Assembly: GCA_964554875.1 (NCBI GenBank)
Contig: CAZKQJ010000001.1
Location: forward strand, 62,001 to 126,000
Source of the DNA: Marispirochaeta sp964554875
GTDB taxonomy: Bacteria; Spirochaetota; Spirochaetia; JC444; Marispirochaetaceae
Length of the DNA stretch: 64,000 nucleotides
Direction: 5' to 3'
The notes below the pieces were generated by a model. That model did not search any database and was not told the DNA's origin. It was given only the letters and a program-made list of their open reading frames with translations. Positions 7,733 through 17,245 of the stretch are shown in pieces. Made by a program: the position numbers and the translations under genes. Numbering within the stretch: position 1 is the first letter of the stretch; each line of letters starts with the position of its first letter.

Positions 7733-10700
7733 ATGTCCAGTCTTGGAATTAATATCGGCTCAACCAGTGTAAAGGTAACGATGCTGGAAACGGGTCGAAT
7801 CCTCTGGAGTGCGGTTGAACCCCACGAAGGAAACTTTATTGATACCCTCAAGAATATTCTGTCTACCCGGGGGGTTGCGGCAGGAACCCGCACTATTGCT
7901 ACCGGGACTGAAGGGCGGCACCTGGTAAACGTCAATTCAGTTATTGAACCCCTCTGTATAGAAGCCGCACTGGAACGGCTCGCTCTGAAGGACCTGCGGG
8001 CGGTAGTGACCATGGGGGGGGAAAACCTGGTTGTTTATACCGTTGGGAATGACAACAAGATTATAACCAGCTTTACCGGCAACAAATGCTTCAGCGGTAC
8101 CGGAGAGTTTTTCCAGCAACAGCTGGGCCGCATGAACATGCGGATTGAAGATATCAACTCACTACCGGAGGATAGCAGGGTCTGCAAGCTCTCCAGCCGC
8201 TGTTCGGTATTCATGAAATCCGACTGTACCCACCGTTTGAACAAGGGAGAGGCAACCAAAGGAGATATCGTTCTCTCCCTCTCTGATGTCATGGCCGGCA
8301 AGGTCATGGATTTTCTCAAAAGGGCTCGGGTCAATTCCGGCAAAGTGCTTTTAACCGGTGGGATTACCCTCAACCGCCATATAGTGGCCTTTATCCGGGA
8401 AAAACTGCCCCAGGTCGAGTTTATTGTTCCTGAGGAGGCCGGGTACTTCGAGGCCTACGGTGCCGCCCTTATCGCGCGGACCTCGGGTTCAATGCTGCCG
8501 ACGAAAGAAAATCTGGTCAAGGAAGCCAGGGTGGCCTTTCGGCGTTTTAAAAGCCTTGAAAACGCGGAGGAGAAGGTAGTCTTTATTCCCAGTAAAAAGG
8601 GGAGAGTCCGTTCCGGGAGGGAGTACATTCTCGGCGTTGATGGAGGGTCTACCACCACCAAGGCCTGCCTCATCGATGCCGAAACACATGAAATCGCAGC
8701 CAGTTACTACGGCCGCACCCACGGAGACCCGGTCAAGGCCCTGAAAAACTGTATTGTGGAACTGAAAAAACAGATCCGGGAGGCCGTGGGAGACGAAAAG
8801 CTGAACATCAGTCTTGCCGCCGCCACCGGTTCATCCCGGGAGATCCTGGGGGTGTTTCTGGAGACGCCGGGAGTCTATAACGAGATTATTGCCCATGCCG
8901 TGGGAACGACCTATTACGATGAAGAAATCAATACCATCTTCGAGATCGGCGGACAGGACGCCAAATATGTGCACCTGCAGAACAAGGTTCCCATCGATTA
9001 CGCCATGAACGAGGCCTGTTCCGCCGGTACAGGGAGCTTTCTGGAGGAATCCGCAGCAGGGGACCTGAATATCAAACGGGTGGAGGATATCGCGGAAATC
9101 GCGGTCTCCGCCGCACAGCCCCTCAAGTTTGGGGAACACTGCTCAGCCTTCATAAACTCGGATATCCGTAACGCCATCCAGCAGGGCGCTTCCCGGGAGG
9201 ACATTACCGCCGGACTGATTACCTCCATCGTCTCCAACTACCTGAACCGGGTAGTGGGAAACCGCACGATCGGAAGGCGCATTGTTCTGCAGGGCGGAGT
9301 GGCAAAGAACCGGGCAGTCCCCATGGCCTTTGCAATGCTTCTGAACAAGGAGATCCTTGTGCCGCCGGACCCGGAACTCATGGGCTGTTTTGGTGTCGCC
9401 CTTCTGGCCCAGCAGAAGTACAGGGACGGACTTCTGGAGAAGGGCTCCTTTGATCTGGATACGGTTCTGAACACCGACATCGTCTACGAACGGGAGTTCA
9501 AGTGCAAGGCCTGCGGCAACTACTGCCCCATCAAGGTCCTGTCGGTAAACGGCCACAAATACATGTTCGGCGGCCGCTGCAACATGTACGCCAATATGCG
9601 CAAAAAGAAGCAGCTTGATGAAACGCAGGTAAAAGACTGGGTGGAGGAGCGGAACAAGCTCCTTTTTGAAACCTGCGTTCCCGATCCGGAAAGCCTGGTA
9701 AAACGTCGGGATTTCATTGTGGGAATTCCCAAAGCCTTCTCGGTATACAGCCTTAACCCTCTTTATCGTTGGTTTTTTCATGAGCTGGGAATCGAGACCA
9801 TACTTAGTGAGGATGTCTCCGCCGAAGGGGCCGCCCGGGTAGAGAGCGCCTACTGCTTTCCCGCGGAGATAGCCCACGGCGCGGTCCAGGACATGATCGA
9901 CAAAGGTGTGGATTACATTTTCCTTCCCCATTTTCGGGACCTTGAGACTCAGGAAGAGGGTATGCCGGGGAACTTCTGCCCCATAACCCAGGCCCTTCCC
10001 TACTATATTCAGAAGGCTTTCCCGGAGTTCCCGGAGGAACGCATTCTGCGGCCGGTGGTCAGCCTGATGTACGGCCTGAAAAAAGCCGCTGAATTCTTTG
10101 TTCAGCTTGCAGTGGACCTGGGATATACCCCGGCCGAGGGGCAGGCGGCCTTTGACACAGCCCTGGAGCATCAGAACGACTACTTTGCCCGCAGCGAGAC
10201 CTTGGGCGCCGAGGCTCTGGAATGGGCCCGGAGCCGGAAAGAGCCCGTAATTGCCGTTCTGGGTCGGCCATACAACGCCTTTACCCAGGACGCCAACATG
10301 GGTATTCCCCGGAAGTTCAGCTCCCGGGGCTTTACGGTCATTCCCTTCGACATTCTGGCTGCCAAAGACCGGGAAATCTTTCCCAACATGTACTGGTATT
10401 ACGGTCAGCTGGACATGAAGGCAGCGGAACTTCTGAAGGATGAACCGAATATCTATGTTACCTGGATAAGCAACTTCAGCTGCGCTCCTGACAGCTTTAT
10501 GCTCCACTATTTAAAGTGGATCATGGGAATCAAGCCCTTCCTGATACTGGAACTGGACAGCCACTCTGCAGACGCCGGTGTGGACACCAGGGTGGAGGCT
10601 TTTCTGGATATCATCGAAGGTTACCGCTCCAGGATAAAGGACATCCGAGAACAGCGTTACGATAACGGTCTGCGTTTTATCAACGAAGCCGGCCAAAAGA

Positions 10701-12097
10701 TCCACGTTCTCGACAAGAATACCGGCGAAAAGATTTCCATTCAGGGGAACCCCCGGGTCAAGGTGCTCCTTTCCAACATGGGGCGCATTGGGACCGAACT
10801 TACTGCCGCGGCCATGCGGGGGGCGGGATGGTCGGCAGAGGCCCTTCCCGTGGCGGACCAGCTGACCCTGCAGATGGCCCGAAACTACGCCTCTGGCAAG
10901 GAGTGCGTTCCCAGCCATCTTGTCCTGGGCAGCGCGTTGAAGTTCTTTGCATCGGAAAACTATCGCAAGGACGAGATTTACCTGCTGTTTGTTCCTACCA
11001 CGAAGGGCCCCTGTCGAACCGGTCAGTATTTCGTCTTTTTTCAGAATCTCTTCCGGGACCTGAGAATGGAGAATGTCGTCGTGTTCACACTGGATGCGGA
11101 CAACTCCTATAACGAGCTGGGCCCGGGCATGACCAAGCAGATCTGGTGGGCTTTCGTTGCTTCGGACTACATGAAAGATGTGGAGACGGCCCTGCGGACC
11201 TGCGCGGAAAAACCCCGGGAGGCCCTGGAAACCTTCGATGCCATCTGGACCCGCCTTATCGAGGTAACCGAAAAGGAAGGAGCGGATAAAATCATCCCCA
11301 CCCTGGAAGGCATTGCATCGGAGATAGCGGCCATTCCTGTAAAAAAAGACCTGAAAGAACTCCCCAAGGTGCTGATAGTCGGGGAAATTTACGTGCGCCG
11401 GGACGATTTTGCCGTTGACGAGCTGGTAGGAGACTTTGCCCGGCATGGAATCATGGCCAAAGTGGCCGGCATAACCGAATGGATCTGGTACCTGGACTTT
11501 GTAAAGGAGTATGACCTTAAAAAGCGGCTGAAGCTGCTTGCCTGGTACCGGCGCCCCTTCAGCCGCGTTTTTCGGCAGTTCATCATGTTCCATATCGAGC
11601 GCCGTTACAAGTTGTGGGTTGAGGGTCGAATAATGAAAACCCTGAACAGAACAGGTCTGGTTCCCCATACCCCCCACGACATGTATGCGATCATGAAGAA
11701 CGCGTCCAAGCACTTTGTGAACCACGAGCTTAAATCGGAGATCACCATTTCCACCGCCGCGGCGGCCACCGCCATGGAGGACGACTACTCGGGAATCGTG
11801 AACATATCTCCCTTTGCCTGCCTTATAGGCCGGGTCATCGAAGGTCTTTATACCCCATGGGCCCGGGAGAGGAACTATCCCGTCATGTCCGTGGAGATCG
11901 ACGGCAACCTGCTGCCTCCTTCAACCTTAAGCAAGCTGGAGATCTTCATGCTCAACGTACTGCGCTTTCGCAACCGGGAGGCCGGGGAATCGATGATCGA
12001 GCACGAAGGCGTGGAAGAGCTGAAGCTCTCCCGGATTATCGTCAAGGACCTGAAGCCTGCGGGCGAGAGGGAAAAGGAGCTGGCAGGAAAGAGTTGA
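7733..12097 (+). CDS. Large acyl-CoA dehydratase activase-type protein with two BcrAD/BadFG domains
   Basis: A 1454-residue protein related to activators of 2-hydroxyacyl-CoA dehydratases and benzoyl-CoA reductases, which use ATP and a [4Fe-4S] cluster to push low-potential electrons. Two ASKHA-type ATPase domains are visible: one from LGINIGSTSVK (residue 4) with Cys119, Cys157 and Cys165, and one from LGVDGGSTTTK (300-310) with Cys429 (ACSAGTGSF) and Cys470 (GEHCSAF). Then come four cysteines (591, 594, 598, 616) and a long C-terminal half like the DUF2229/HgdB-related region. Several bacteria encode such fused proteins of unknown substrate; no separate dehydratase subunits lie nearby. It precedes a ferredoxin-type gene by 98 bases, a plausible electron donor. 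Confidence 0.9.
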   Translation: MSSLGINIGSTSVKVTMLETGRILWSAVEPHEGNFIDTLKNILSTRGVAAGTRTIATGTEGRHLVNVNSVIEPLCIEAALERLALKDLRAVVTMGGENLVVYTVGNDNKIITSFTGNKCFSGTGEFFQQQLGRMNMRIEDINSLPEDSRVCKLSSRCSVFMKSDCTHRLNKGEATKGDIVLSLSDVMAGKVMDFLKRARVNSGKVLLTGGITLNRHIVAFIREKLPQVEFIVPEEAGYFEAYGAALIARTSGSMLPTKENLVKEARVAFRRFKSLENAEEKVVFIPSKKGRVRSGREYILGVDGGSTTTKACLIDAETHEIAASYYGRTHGDPVKALKNCIVELKKQIREAVGDEKLNISLAAATGSSREILGVFLETPGVYNEIIAHAVGTTYYDEEINTIFEIGGQDAKYVHLQNKVPIDYAMNEACSAGTGSFLEESAAGDLNIKRVEDIAEIAVSAAQPLKFGEHCSAFINSDIRNAIQQGASREDITAGLITSIVSNYLNRVVGNRTIGRRIVLQGGVAKNRAVPMAFAMLLNKEILVPPDPELMGCFGVALLAQQKYRDGLLEKGSFDLDTVLNTDIVYEREFKCKACGNYCPIKVLSVNGHKYMFGGRCNMYANMRKKKQLDETQVKDWVEERNKLLFETCVPDPESLVKRRDFIVGIPKAFSVYSLNPLYRWFFHELGIETILSEDVSAEGAARVESAYCFPAEIAHGAVQDMIDKGVDYIFLPHFRDLETQEEGMPGNFCPITQALPYYIQKAFPEFPEERILRPVVSLMYGLKKAAEFFVQLAVDLGYTPAEGQAAFDTALEHQNDYFARSETLGAEALEWARSRKEPVIAVLGRPYNAFTQDANMGIPRKFSSRGFTVIPFDILAAKDREIFPNMYWYYGQLDMKAAELLKDEPNIYVTWISNFSCAPDSFMLHYLKWIMGIKPFLILELDSHSADAGVDTRVEAFLDIIEGYRSRIKDIREQRYDNGLRFINEAGQKIHVLDKNTGEKISIQGNPRVKVLLSNMGRIGTELTAAAMRGAGWSAEALPVADQLTLQMARNYASGKECVPSHLVLGSALKFFASENYRKDEIYLLFVPTTKGPCRTGQYFVFFQNLFRDLRMENVVVFTLDADNSYNELGPGMTKQIWWAFVASDYMKDVETALRTCAEKPREALETFDAIWTRLIEVTEKEGADKIIPTLEGIASEIAAIPVKKDLKELPKVLIVGEIYVRRDDFAVDELVGDFARHGIMAKVAGITEWIWYLDFVKEYDLKKRLKLLAWYRRPFSRVFRQFIMFHIERRYKLWVEGRIMKTLNRTGLVPHTPHDMYAIMKNASKHFVNHELKSEITISTAAAATAMEDDYSGIVNISPFACLIGRVIEGLYTPWARERNYPVMSVEIDGNLLPPSTLSKLEIFMLNVLRFRNREAGESMIEHEGVEELKLSRIIVKDLKPAGEREKELAGKS

Positions 12098-12195
12098 TGC
12101 GAGGGACTATGTACCGACCAATATCGCGGTGCATGACAGGCTGTGATGATTTCGTATCTTGACTACCGACTCTCATAAGGTCCAGAATTACTCCC

Positions 12196-12981
12196 ATGAA
12201 GCATAAAGTTTTCTATTTTACCGGTACCGGTAACTCCCTCTGGGCAGCACGTCTCCTGAGCCGTGAACTCGAGAGTCCTGAGCCTGTTCCCATTGTCTCT
12301 GCCGGGGCCTTTGATGGCATAAATGAGCAGGACAGTGTGGGTATTGTCTTCCCTGTCTATATGCACCGCATGCCCCATATCGTTGCAGATTCCCTGCGTC
12401 ATTTGCCGAAGGCAGGCTATCTTTACGCTGTTGCGGTAAATGGAGGCGATCCGGGCAGGGCCTTCCGCTTTTTCCGCAGGCAGATCCGGCCGACCGGGAA
12501 TACTCTGAATGCGGGTTTCAGCATCCTGACCCCCAGCAACTACCTGCCCTACGGAGAAGCTATTCAGGGTGAGGCCCTGGACGATCAGCTGCAGAACGGA
12601 GCCGAAAAAGTCTCCCGTCTGGCCGGGATTGTACAAAGGGCGGAAACGTATTTTGACGAAGAAGGCGGCTGGTTCAGACGTAACATATCTCCCGGACTCT
12701 TCTATTACCTGGGATACAAATATATTCCGAAACTCGACAGTTCCTTCAGTGCGGATGATACCTGCAGCTCCTGTGGAACCTGTCAGCAGGTATGTCCCGT
12801 GAATAATGTGCGGCTGGAAGATGGGAAACCCGTCTGGCAGCAGAGCTGCCAGTTGTGCATGGCCTGTCTTAACCTGTGTCCCGAGGAGGCGATACAGTAT
12901 GGAGACAAGACCCGGGGGCTGAGACGATACAGGAATCCTTTTGTAACGACAGCTGATATTACTGTACAGAAAGAGACATAA
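12196..12981 (+). CDS. EFR1-type flavodoxin-like/ferredoxin protein
   Basis: 261-residue redox protein. The N-terminus resembles a flavodoxin FMN site (FYFTGTGNSLWAARLL). The C-terminal part carries two [4Fe-4S] motifs, CSSCGTCQQVCP (about 190-201) and CQLCMACLNLCP (about 218-229). Proteins of this architecture are annotated as EFR1-family ferredoxins. It lies directly downstream of the large activase on the same strand, so it may feed electrons to it (inference). It ends at a hairpin shared with the convergent TRAP operon. Confidence 0.9.
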   Translation: MKHKVFYFTGTGNSLWAARLLSRELESPEPVPIVSAGAFDGINEQDSVGIVFPVYMHRMPHIVADSLRHLPKAGYLYAVAVNGGDPGRAFRFFRRQIRPTGNTLNAGFSILTPSNYLPYGEAIQGEALDDQLQNGAEKVSRLAGIVQRAETYFDEEGGWFRRNISPGLFYYLGYKYIPKLDSSFSADDTCSSCGTCQQVCPVNNVRLEDGKPVWQQSCQLCMACLNLCPEEAIQYGDKTRGLRRYRNPFVTTADITVQKET

Positions 12982-12985
12982 TAGA

Positions 12986-13012
12986 GCCGGGCAGATCTTT
13001 TATCTGCCCGGC
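12986..13012. terminator. Bidirectional hairpin between convergent genes
   Basis: An 11-bp perfect stem (GCCGGGCAGAT 12986-12996 with 13002-13012) has a 5-base loop. It fills the space between two convergent stop codons. Neither side has a clear T tract, so efficient termination may need a factor. Confidence 0.7.
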
Positions 13013-13019
13013 ACAAGTA

Positions 13020-14207
13020 CTACGATACCGGACCGAACTCCTTGATCTTCTTGATGAATTTGCGGATACGCGAAAAATCAGCCTCCGGGGGAGCGGTATC
13101 GGCAATAGATACTATAAGATTTTTACCATCCCCCGCATCGATTAGAAAATCATCGAGGAATCTTTCAAATTCGTATTCTGAAACGGAACTTGGCAGAAAA
13201 ATTATCGAAGGTACCCCGCCATAGATCGTTACCTTATTCTTGAATGCTTTACGGTGCTCCTTGAAAGAGACACTCGTCATGGGGGCGGGACAGATTGAAT
13301 CGGCAATATCAAAACCGCATTCCAGATAAAGGTCCAGAAGTCCGCTGTTTTCTCCATCAGTATGTGACAGCAGATACTTTTTCTTCTCATGGGTTTTGTC
13401 TGCGCAGTTCCTGAGGTCCGGTAGTATGTGTTCCCTGAAGAACGGCGGGTTTTCTATGGTGGAGTCATAATTAGCCCCTACCCGGAGTATTTCCGCCTCC
13501 GAGTTCAAACCGAGCTCCAGAGCGGCATAAAACGACTTGCTGATTTTGCCCGCCAGTTCCTGCATTTTTTGCGGATGATCGAACATCTCGTAGCAGAACA
13601 GCTCAAAAGGCATGAGGTATTTCGAAAGAAGATGGTATGGGGATCCCTCAGAGGCTACCCAGAAAATCATTGGGCCCCGGTCTCCGGCCCGTTCTTTCCA
13701 TGTTTCACAGGCTTCCGGCCGGGCTTCTATTCTCATGTGCTCATAGACATACCCCAGAGCATCGTAGTCCTTCTCTGACTTGAATGCCTTTTCCTGGATA
13801 TGGGTATTCGTTATTCCGGCCTTGCGCATTTCCTCGGTATAGAGGGTTTGTGTTCTGATTGTTCCGTAGGGAGTGAAGTACTCGGAGATGTACAGATCTC
13901 CTTCCTGCCGGCATTTCTGGTCGCAATCCACGAATACCCGGTAGGGAATATCGCTTGACTGATAACGGCCCAGGGCGCGGTGGGCTTCATCATCCACAGA
14001 CTCCCGTTCAAGGAAATTGGGATTCGTGGTATTGAATCCGACCTCCAGGTCTTCCATAATGTCAAGCAATGTTGCATTCCGGTATTCCCTTGGCAGGGTA
14101 CCCCGGTAATAATTGGAGAGATACCAAAGGTCCATTCTCGGCGCACATGGTAGTTCGGGAACAGGTTTTCCCTTGATTGCTGAAAGAATAATTTCACTGT
14201 AATTCAT
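13020..14207 (-). CDS. Uroporphyrinogen decarboxylase-like (URO-D superfamily) protein
   Basis: 395-residue member of the URO-D/MtaA-like superfamily. The C-terminal half carries the superfamily pattern of a His/Asp segment (LLSHTDGENSG), then GFDIADSICP and TIYGGVPS. Members include haem-pathway decarboxylases and corrinoid methyltransferases; many homologues beside solute transporters have no known reaction. It starts 2 bases after the TRAP large permease, so it is probably the last gene of that operon and acts on the imported compound or a derivative (inference). It is unlikely to be a haem-pathway HemE, given low resemblance in the N-terminal part and its context. Confidence 0.75.
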   Translation of the reverse strand: MNYSEIILSAIKGKPVPELPCAPRMDLWYLSNYYRGTLPREYRNATLLDIMEDLEVGFNTTNPNFLERESVDDEAHRALGRYQSSDIPYRVFVDCDQKCRQEGDLYISEYFTPYGTIRTQTLYTEEMRKAGITNTHIQEKAFKSEKDYDALGYVYEHMRIEARPEACETWKERAGDRGPMIFWVASEGSPYHLLSKYLMPFELFCYEMFDHPQKMQELAGKISKSFYAALELGLNSEAEILRVGANYDSTIENPPFFREHILPDLRNCADKTHEKKKYLLSHTDGENSGLLDLYLECGFDIADSICPAPMTSVSFKEHRKAFKNKVTIYGGVPSIIFLPSSVSEYEFERFLDDFLIDAGDGKNLIVSIADTAPPEADFSRIRKFIKKIKEFGPVS

Positions 14208-14209
14208 GA

Positions 14210-15523
14210 TTAACCGCCAAATGCCTGGGCTACAACCCGGGGAAGAAATAGTACGAAATCTGGAACAAAGGTAATGATGATAAGGGATATCCCCAGTGGG
14301 ACATAAAAATACCGCATTTCTTTAAGAAGGCTGCGAAAGGAGATCTTTGCGATATCCATCATTATGAAAAGAATTATACCGAAAGGTGGTGTAATGGCAC
14401 CGATAAGCAGATTCAATACCAGTATAACTCCGAAATGCACCGGATCGACTCCAAGCATCTGAATCAGAGGAAGCAGTGCAGGTACGGAGATAAAAAGGAT
14501 GGCATTTGTTTCCAGAAAACACCCGACAATCAAGAGCATAATGTTGATCATAATGAGCACAACAAATTTATTCGTTGAGATTGAGAGTATGAAATTCGCT
14601 ATATGCATGGGCAGGTTGTTTGCCGCTATAATCCAGCCGATGGGGAAGGCCGCAGCCATAATGAAAATCAGGACGCCGAAGGTTACCAGGCTGTCAAGTG
14701 AGGCCTCCTTGATTTCCTTTAATCCCAGCCTTTTGTTTAGTACCCCCAGTACTACAGCGTAAAATACAGCGATCGCACCCAGTTCCGTAGGCGTAGCGAA
14801 TCCGAACAGGATACCGAATACCAGGATCATGGGAGCGAGAAGTGCCGGTAAGGCTTGAATAAAAGAGAGGAGAATCTCTTTCACTGTGCAGGCCGGTTCT
14901 ACCGGAGTATCCGCTCTTTTGGTCAAGGACATCCAGTAGACAAGAAGCATCAACAGAGCACCCATCAATATGCCCGGGAGGATTCCCGCCAGGAACAACT
15001 CCCCCAGGGATACCTGAGCCAATACGGCATAGAGGACCATAATTACGCTCGGGGGAATGATAGGACCGATTATGGATGATGAAGCTGTCACCGCTGCAGC
15101 GAAGGGAGCCTTGTATCCTTTTTTCATCATCTGTTCAATCTCGATAGTTCCCAGGCCGGCAGCGTCGGCCTGGGCAACTCCGGACATCCCGGCAAAAACG
15201 ATACTCGCCGCAATATTCACATGAGCCAGGCCGCCTCGGATATGTCCGAAGAGGGATGTCGCGAATTTAAAAATTGATTCGGCTATACCGGAGCGGTTCA
15301 TCAAATTTCCGGCAAGAATGAAGAGCGGCATGGCAAGCAGGGGGAAGCTGTCGAGGCCGGGAGACATTCGCCGTGCGAGTATTGTCAGTGAGACCGGTAT
15401 ACCCTGCCCTGTGAAGAAATCAACTGCCAGATACCCGATGGAAGCTCCCATCAACGAGAAAGCCACGGGGAACTCAAAAATCAATAATACCGCTGCGGTA
15501 AGTAAAAGGACTATAAGACTCAT
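14210..15523 (-). CDS. TRAP transporter large permease (DctM family)
   Basis: 437-residue inner-membrane subunit with about 12 hydrophobic helices that carries out Na+-coupled uptake of an organic acid or similar solute. DctM hallmarks include PLFILAGNLMNRSGIA, GMSGVAQADAAGLGTIE and SSSIIGPIIPPSV. GGAGG is found upstream of the ATG, and the start overlaps the small-permease stop by 4 bases. Second gene pair of the SBP-DctQ-DctM-URO-D operon. Confidence 0.94.
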   Translation of the reverse strand: MSLIVLLLTAAVLLIFEFPVAFSLMGASIGYLAVDFFTGQGIPVSLTILARRMSPGLDSFPLLAMPLFILAGNLMNRSGIAESIFKFATSLFGHIRGGLAHVNIAASIVFAGMSGVAQADAAGLGTIEIEQMMKKGYKAPFAAAVTASSSIIGPIIPPSVIMVLYAVLAQVSLGELFLAGILPGILMGALLMLLVYWMSLTKRADTPVEPACTVKEILLSFIQALPALLAPMILVFGILFGFATPTELGAIAVFYAVVLGVLNKRLGLKEIKEASLDSLVTFGVLIFIMAAAFPIGWIIAANNLPMHIANFILSISTNKFVVLIMINIMLLIVGCFLETNAILFISVPALLPLIQMLGVDPVHFGVILVLNLLIGAITPPFGIILFIMMDIAKISFRSLLKEMRYFYVPLGISLIIITFVPDFVLFLPRVVAQAFGG

Positions 15524-16038
15524 TGTTTTCCACCCTCCAGCTTGTAGGCCATGTAATCATTAAGCATTAAATAGGGGATTGTTATTATCATTGATACCAG
15601 GGAGACCAGGAGAGGTAACGAAAAAACGTAGAATCGCGGAATAAAAGGGATTGCAATAATATTACTCCGGGTCTCTATTGCATAAAGACCGGGGGCGTTT
15701 TTTACAATTAAAATGAGAATCAGCAGCATGAGAGAGTATGATATTTCCGCAATTATCAACTGTTTCTTGTAATCCAGTCTGAACAGAAAAGTGGAAATTT
15801 TTATATGCCGCTGATGTTTTGTTCCAATGGCGGCTCCCAAAAAGGCCGCCCAAATAAAACCGTAGGTGCAGAGTTCTTCTACCCATATCTGGGATTTATT
15901 CCAGAATGCCCGGGTCATTACCTGAAAGCAAATACTCAGTACAATGAAGGCGAGCAGTGTCAATCCAAAAAATTTCTCAATGGCTTCAATTCTGCCCAGC
16001 ATCCGGTTGTATTTGCTTAAAAAATTATCCAATGTCAC
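15520..16038 (-). CDS. TRAP transporter small permease (DctQ family)
   Basis: 172-residue subunit with four membrane helices and the DctQ segment VEELCTYGFIWAAFLGAAIG. The open frame extends back to 16170, inside the binding-protein gene. A GTG at 16038 is chosen as start because AGGAAGG lies 5 bases upstream and the length then matches the family. It bridges the periplasmic binding protein and DctM. Confidence 0.88.
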   Translation of the reverse strand: MTLDNFLSKYNRMLGRIEAIEKFFGLTLLAFIVLSICFQVMTRAFWNKSQIWVEELCTYGFIWAAFLGAAIGTKHQRHIKISTFLFRLDYKKQLIIAEISYSLMLLILILIVKNAPGLYAIETRSNIIAIPFIPRFYVFSLPLLVSLVSMIITIPYLMLNDYMAYKLEGGKQ

Positions 16039-16075
16039 TGTCGCCTTCCTCAATATGTTTTTTACGTACCTGTTC

Positions 16076-17095
16076 CTACTGAGCGAGGTCGCGGACTTCC
16101 TGCCAGAGACCTTTACGCCATTCGCCGTCGTTTTCCATTGTTTTAACAGCGGAGGTGCTCTTCTTGACAAAATCCTCGCGCGCAGACGGACTCAGTTCAA
16201 TAAGTGTCGCGCCTTCAGCCACCATTTTGTCGAGGGTTTCTACGGTTCCTTCCTCAGCGACTTTACGTGCCAGGTCGGCTGCTTCCTGTCCGGCTTCCAG
16301 AAGGATTTTCTGATATTCCGGAGACAGGCTCTCGAACAGCTCGTTGTTCATGGATACCTGATAGGTCGATACAAGATGATTGGTCAAGGTTACATTGGGG
16401 CCGCTCTCATGAAATTTCGCACCGTAGGCTGCACCGATAGGGCCCTCAGCCGCTTCAAGAAGCCCAGTCTTCATGCCTAGGTATACCTCTCCCCAGGCTA
16501 CGCGGTTCGGATTTGTTTCAAAGGTCTGCCACAGTAGCATGTAAGTTCGTATATCCGGAACCCGCATCTTGAGACCCTTAAGATCACCCAGGCTGCGGAC
16601 CGGTTTTCTGGAAAACAGGATTCTGGGCTGTGTCGGAGCTATACCGAGGATTTTAATCCCGGCGTTTTCGATCAGTTCATCACTGAGGGCGTCAAACGAA
16701 CTGCTGTTGAAGAAACGCTGCACATGGTCGTTGTCATCAAAGGTAAATCCCCAGTTGAGGATTGCAAGGTCCTTTACCCAGTTTGCATACCAGCCCGCTA
16801 CATCTCCGTAGAACTGAACCGAGCCTTCCATCATCTGTTCTATTACCTGAATGTCGTTTCCCAATGATTCACCGGCAATATGGTTTACAGTGATCATTCC
16901 ATTGGTTCGCTCTGTTACAAGCTTGCAGAAAAGAGCGTTAGCGAGGTTGATGGGAGTTCCCAGGGAGTCCGCTTCCCCGAAGGTCATAACGATCTTTTTC
17001 TCTTGGGATGCCCCTGCTTCTTTAGAGCCTTCCGCCATCAGTACGGCCGGAATACATAGAAATAAAACTAGTAAGACGAGTAAACCCTTTTTCAT
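16076..17095 (-). CDS. TRAP transporter periplasmic binding protein (DctP family)
   Basis: 339-residue solute receptor. Its signal peptide ends in LMA and the mature form begins EGSKEAG, with no lipobox cysteine. The family core includes the conserved region around GDLKGLKMRVPD, and Arg there usually pairs with a substrate carboxylate. AAGGAGG precedes the ATG by 5 bases. First gene of the operon; the AraC gene lies upstream on the same strand and is the likely regulator. Confidence 0.93.
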   Translation of the reverse strand: MKKGLLVLLVLFLCIPAVLMAEGSKEAGASQEKKIVMTFGEADSLGTPINLANALFCKLVTERTNGMITVNHIAGESLGNDIQVIEQMMEGSVQFYGDVAGWYANWVKDLAILNWGFTFDDNDHVQRFFNSSSFDALSDELIENAGIKILGIAPTQPRILFSRKPVRSLGDLKGLKMRVPDIRTYMLLWQTFETNPNRVAWGEVYLGMKTGLLEAAEGPIGAAYGAKFHESGPNVTLTNHLVSTYQVSMNNELFESLSPEYQKILLEAGQEAADLARKVAEEGTVETLDKMVAEGATLIELSPSAREDFVKKSTSAVKTMENDGEWRKGLWQEVRDLAQ

Positions 17096-17206
17096 GAGTT
17101 CCTCCTTATTGGATTTACGACAATTGTAGATTGTTTTCTGCGGGTCATCCTCCGCAGATGTGACAAGAAATTACAAAATAGTAAGCTTCTTTGTCTTTTT
17201 TGAAAA

Positions 17207-17228
17207 AATATTAAATATGTTAAATATT
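17207..17228. promoter_or_regulatory. AT-rich imperfect inverted repeat upstream of the TRAP operon
   Basis: A 22-base imperfect palindrome (18 of 22 positions symmetrical; outer arms AATATT) lies about 115 bases before the binding-protein start, in the 150-base gap behind the AraC gene. It is a candidate operator. AT-richness makes chance symmetry possible. Confidence 0.35.
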
Positions 17229-17245
17229 ACAATAATAGTCTGAAA

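Noticed and set aside
9143..11725. Long minus-strand open frames (454 and 404 codons) inside the activase gene
   Set aside because: They lie wholly antisense to a clearly conserved coding sequence, have no domain signatures or ribosome sites, and arise from the codon bias of the sense gene.
15520..16170. Longer start for the first DctQ (216 residues)
   Set aside because: The extra 44 residues overlap the DctP gene and lack a ribosome site; GTG 16038 has one and gives the family length.
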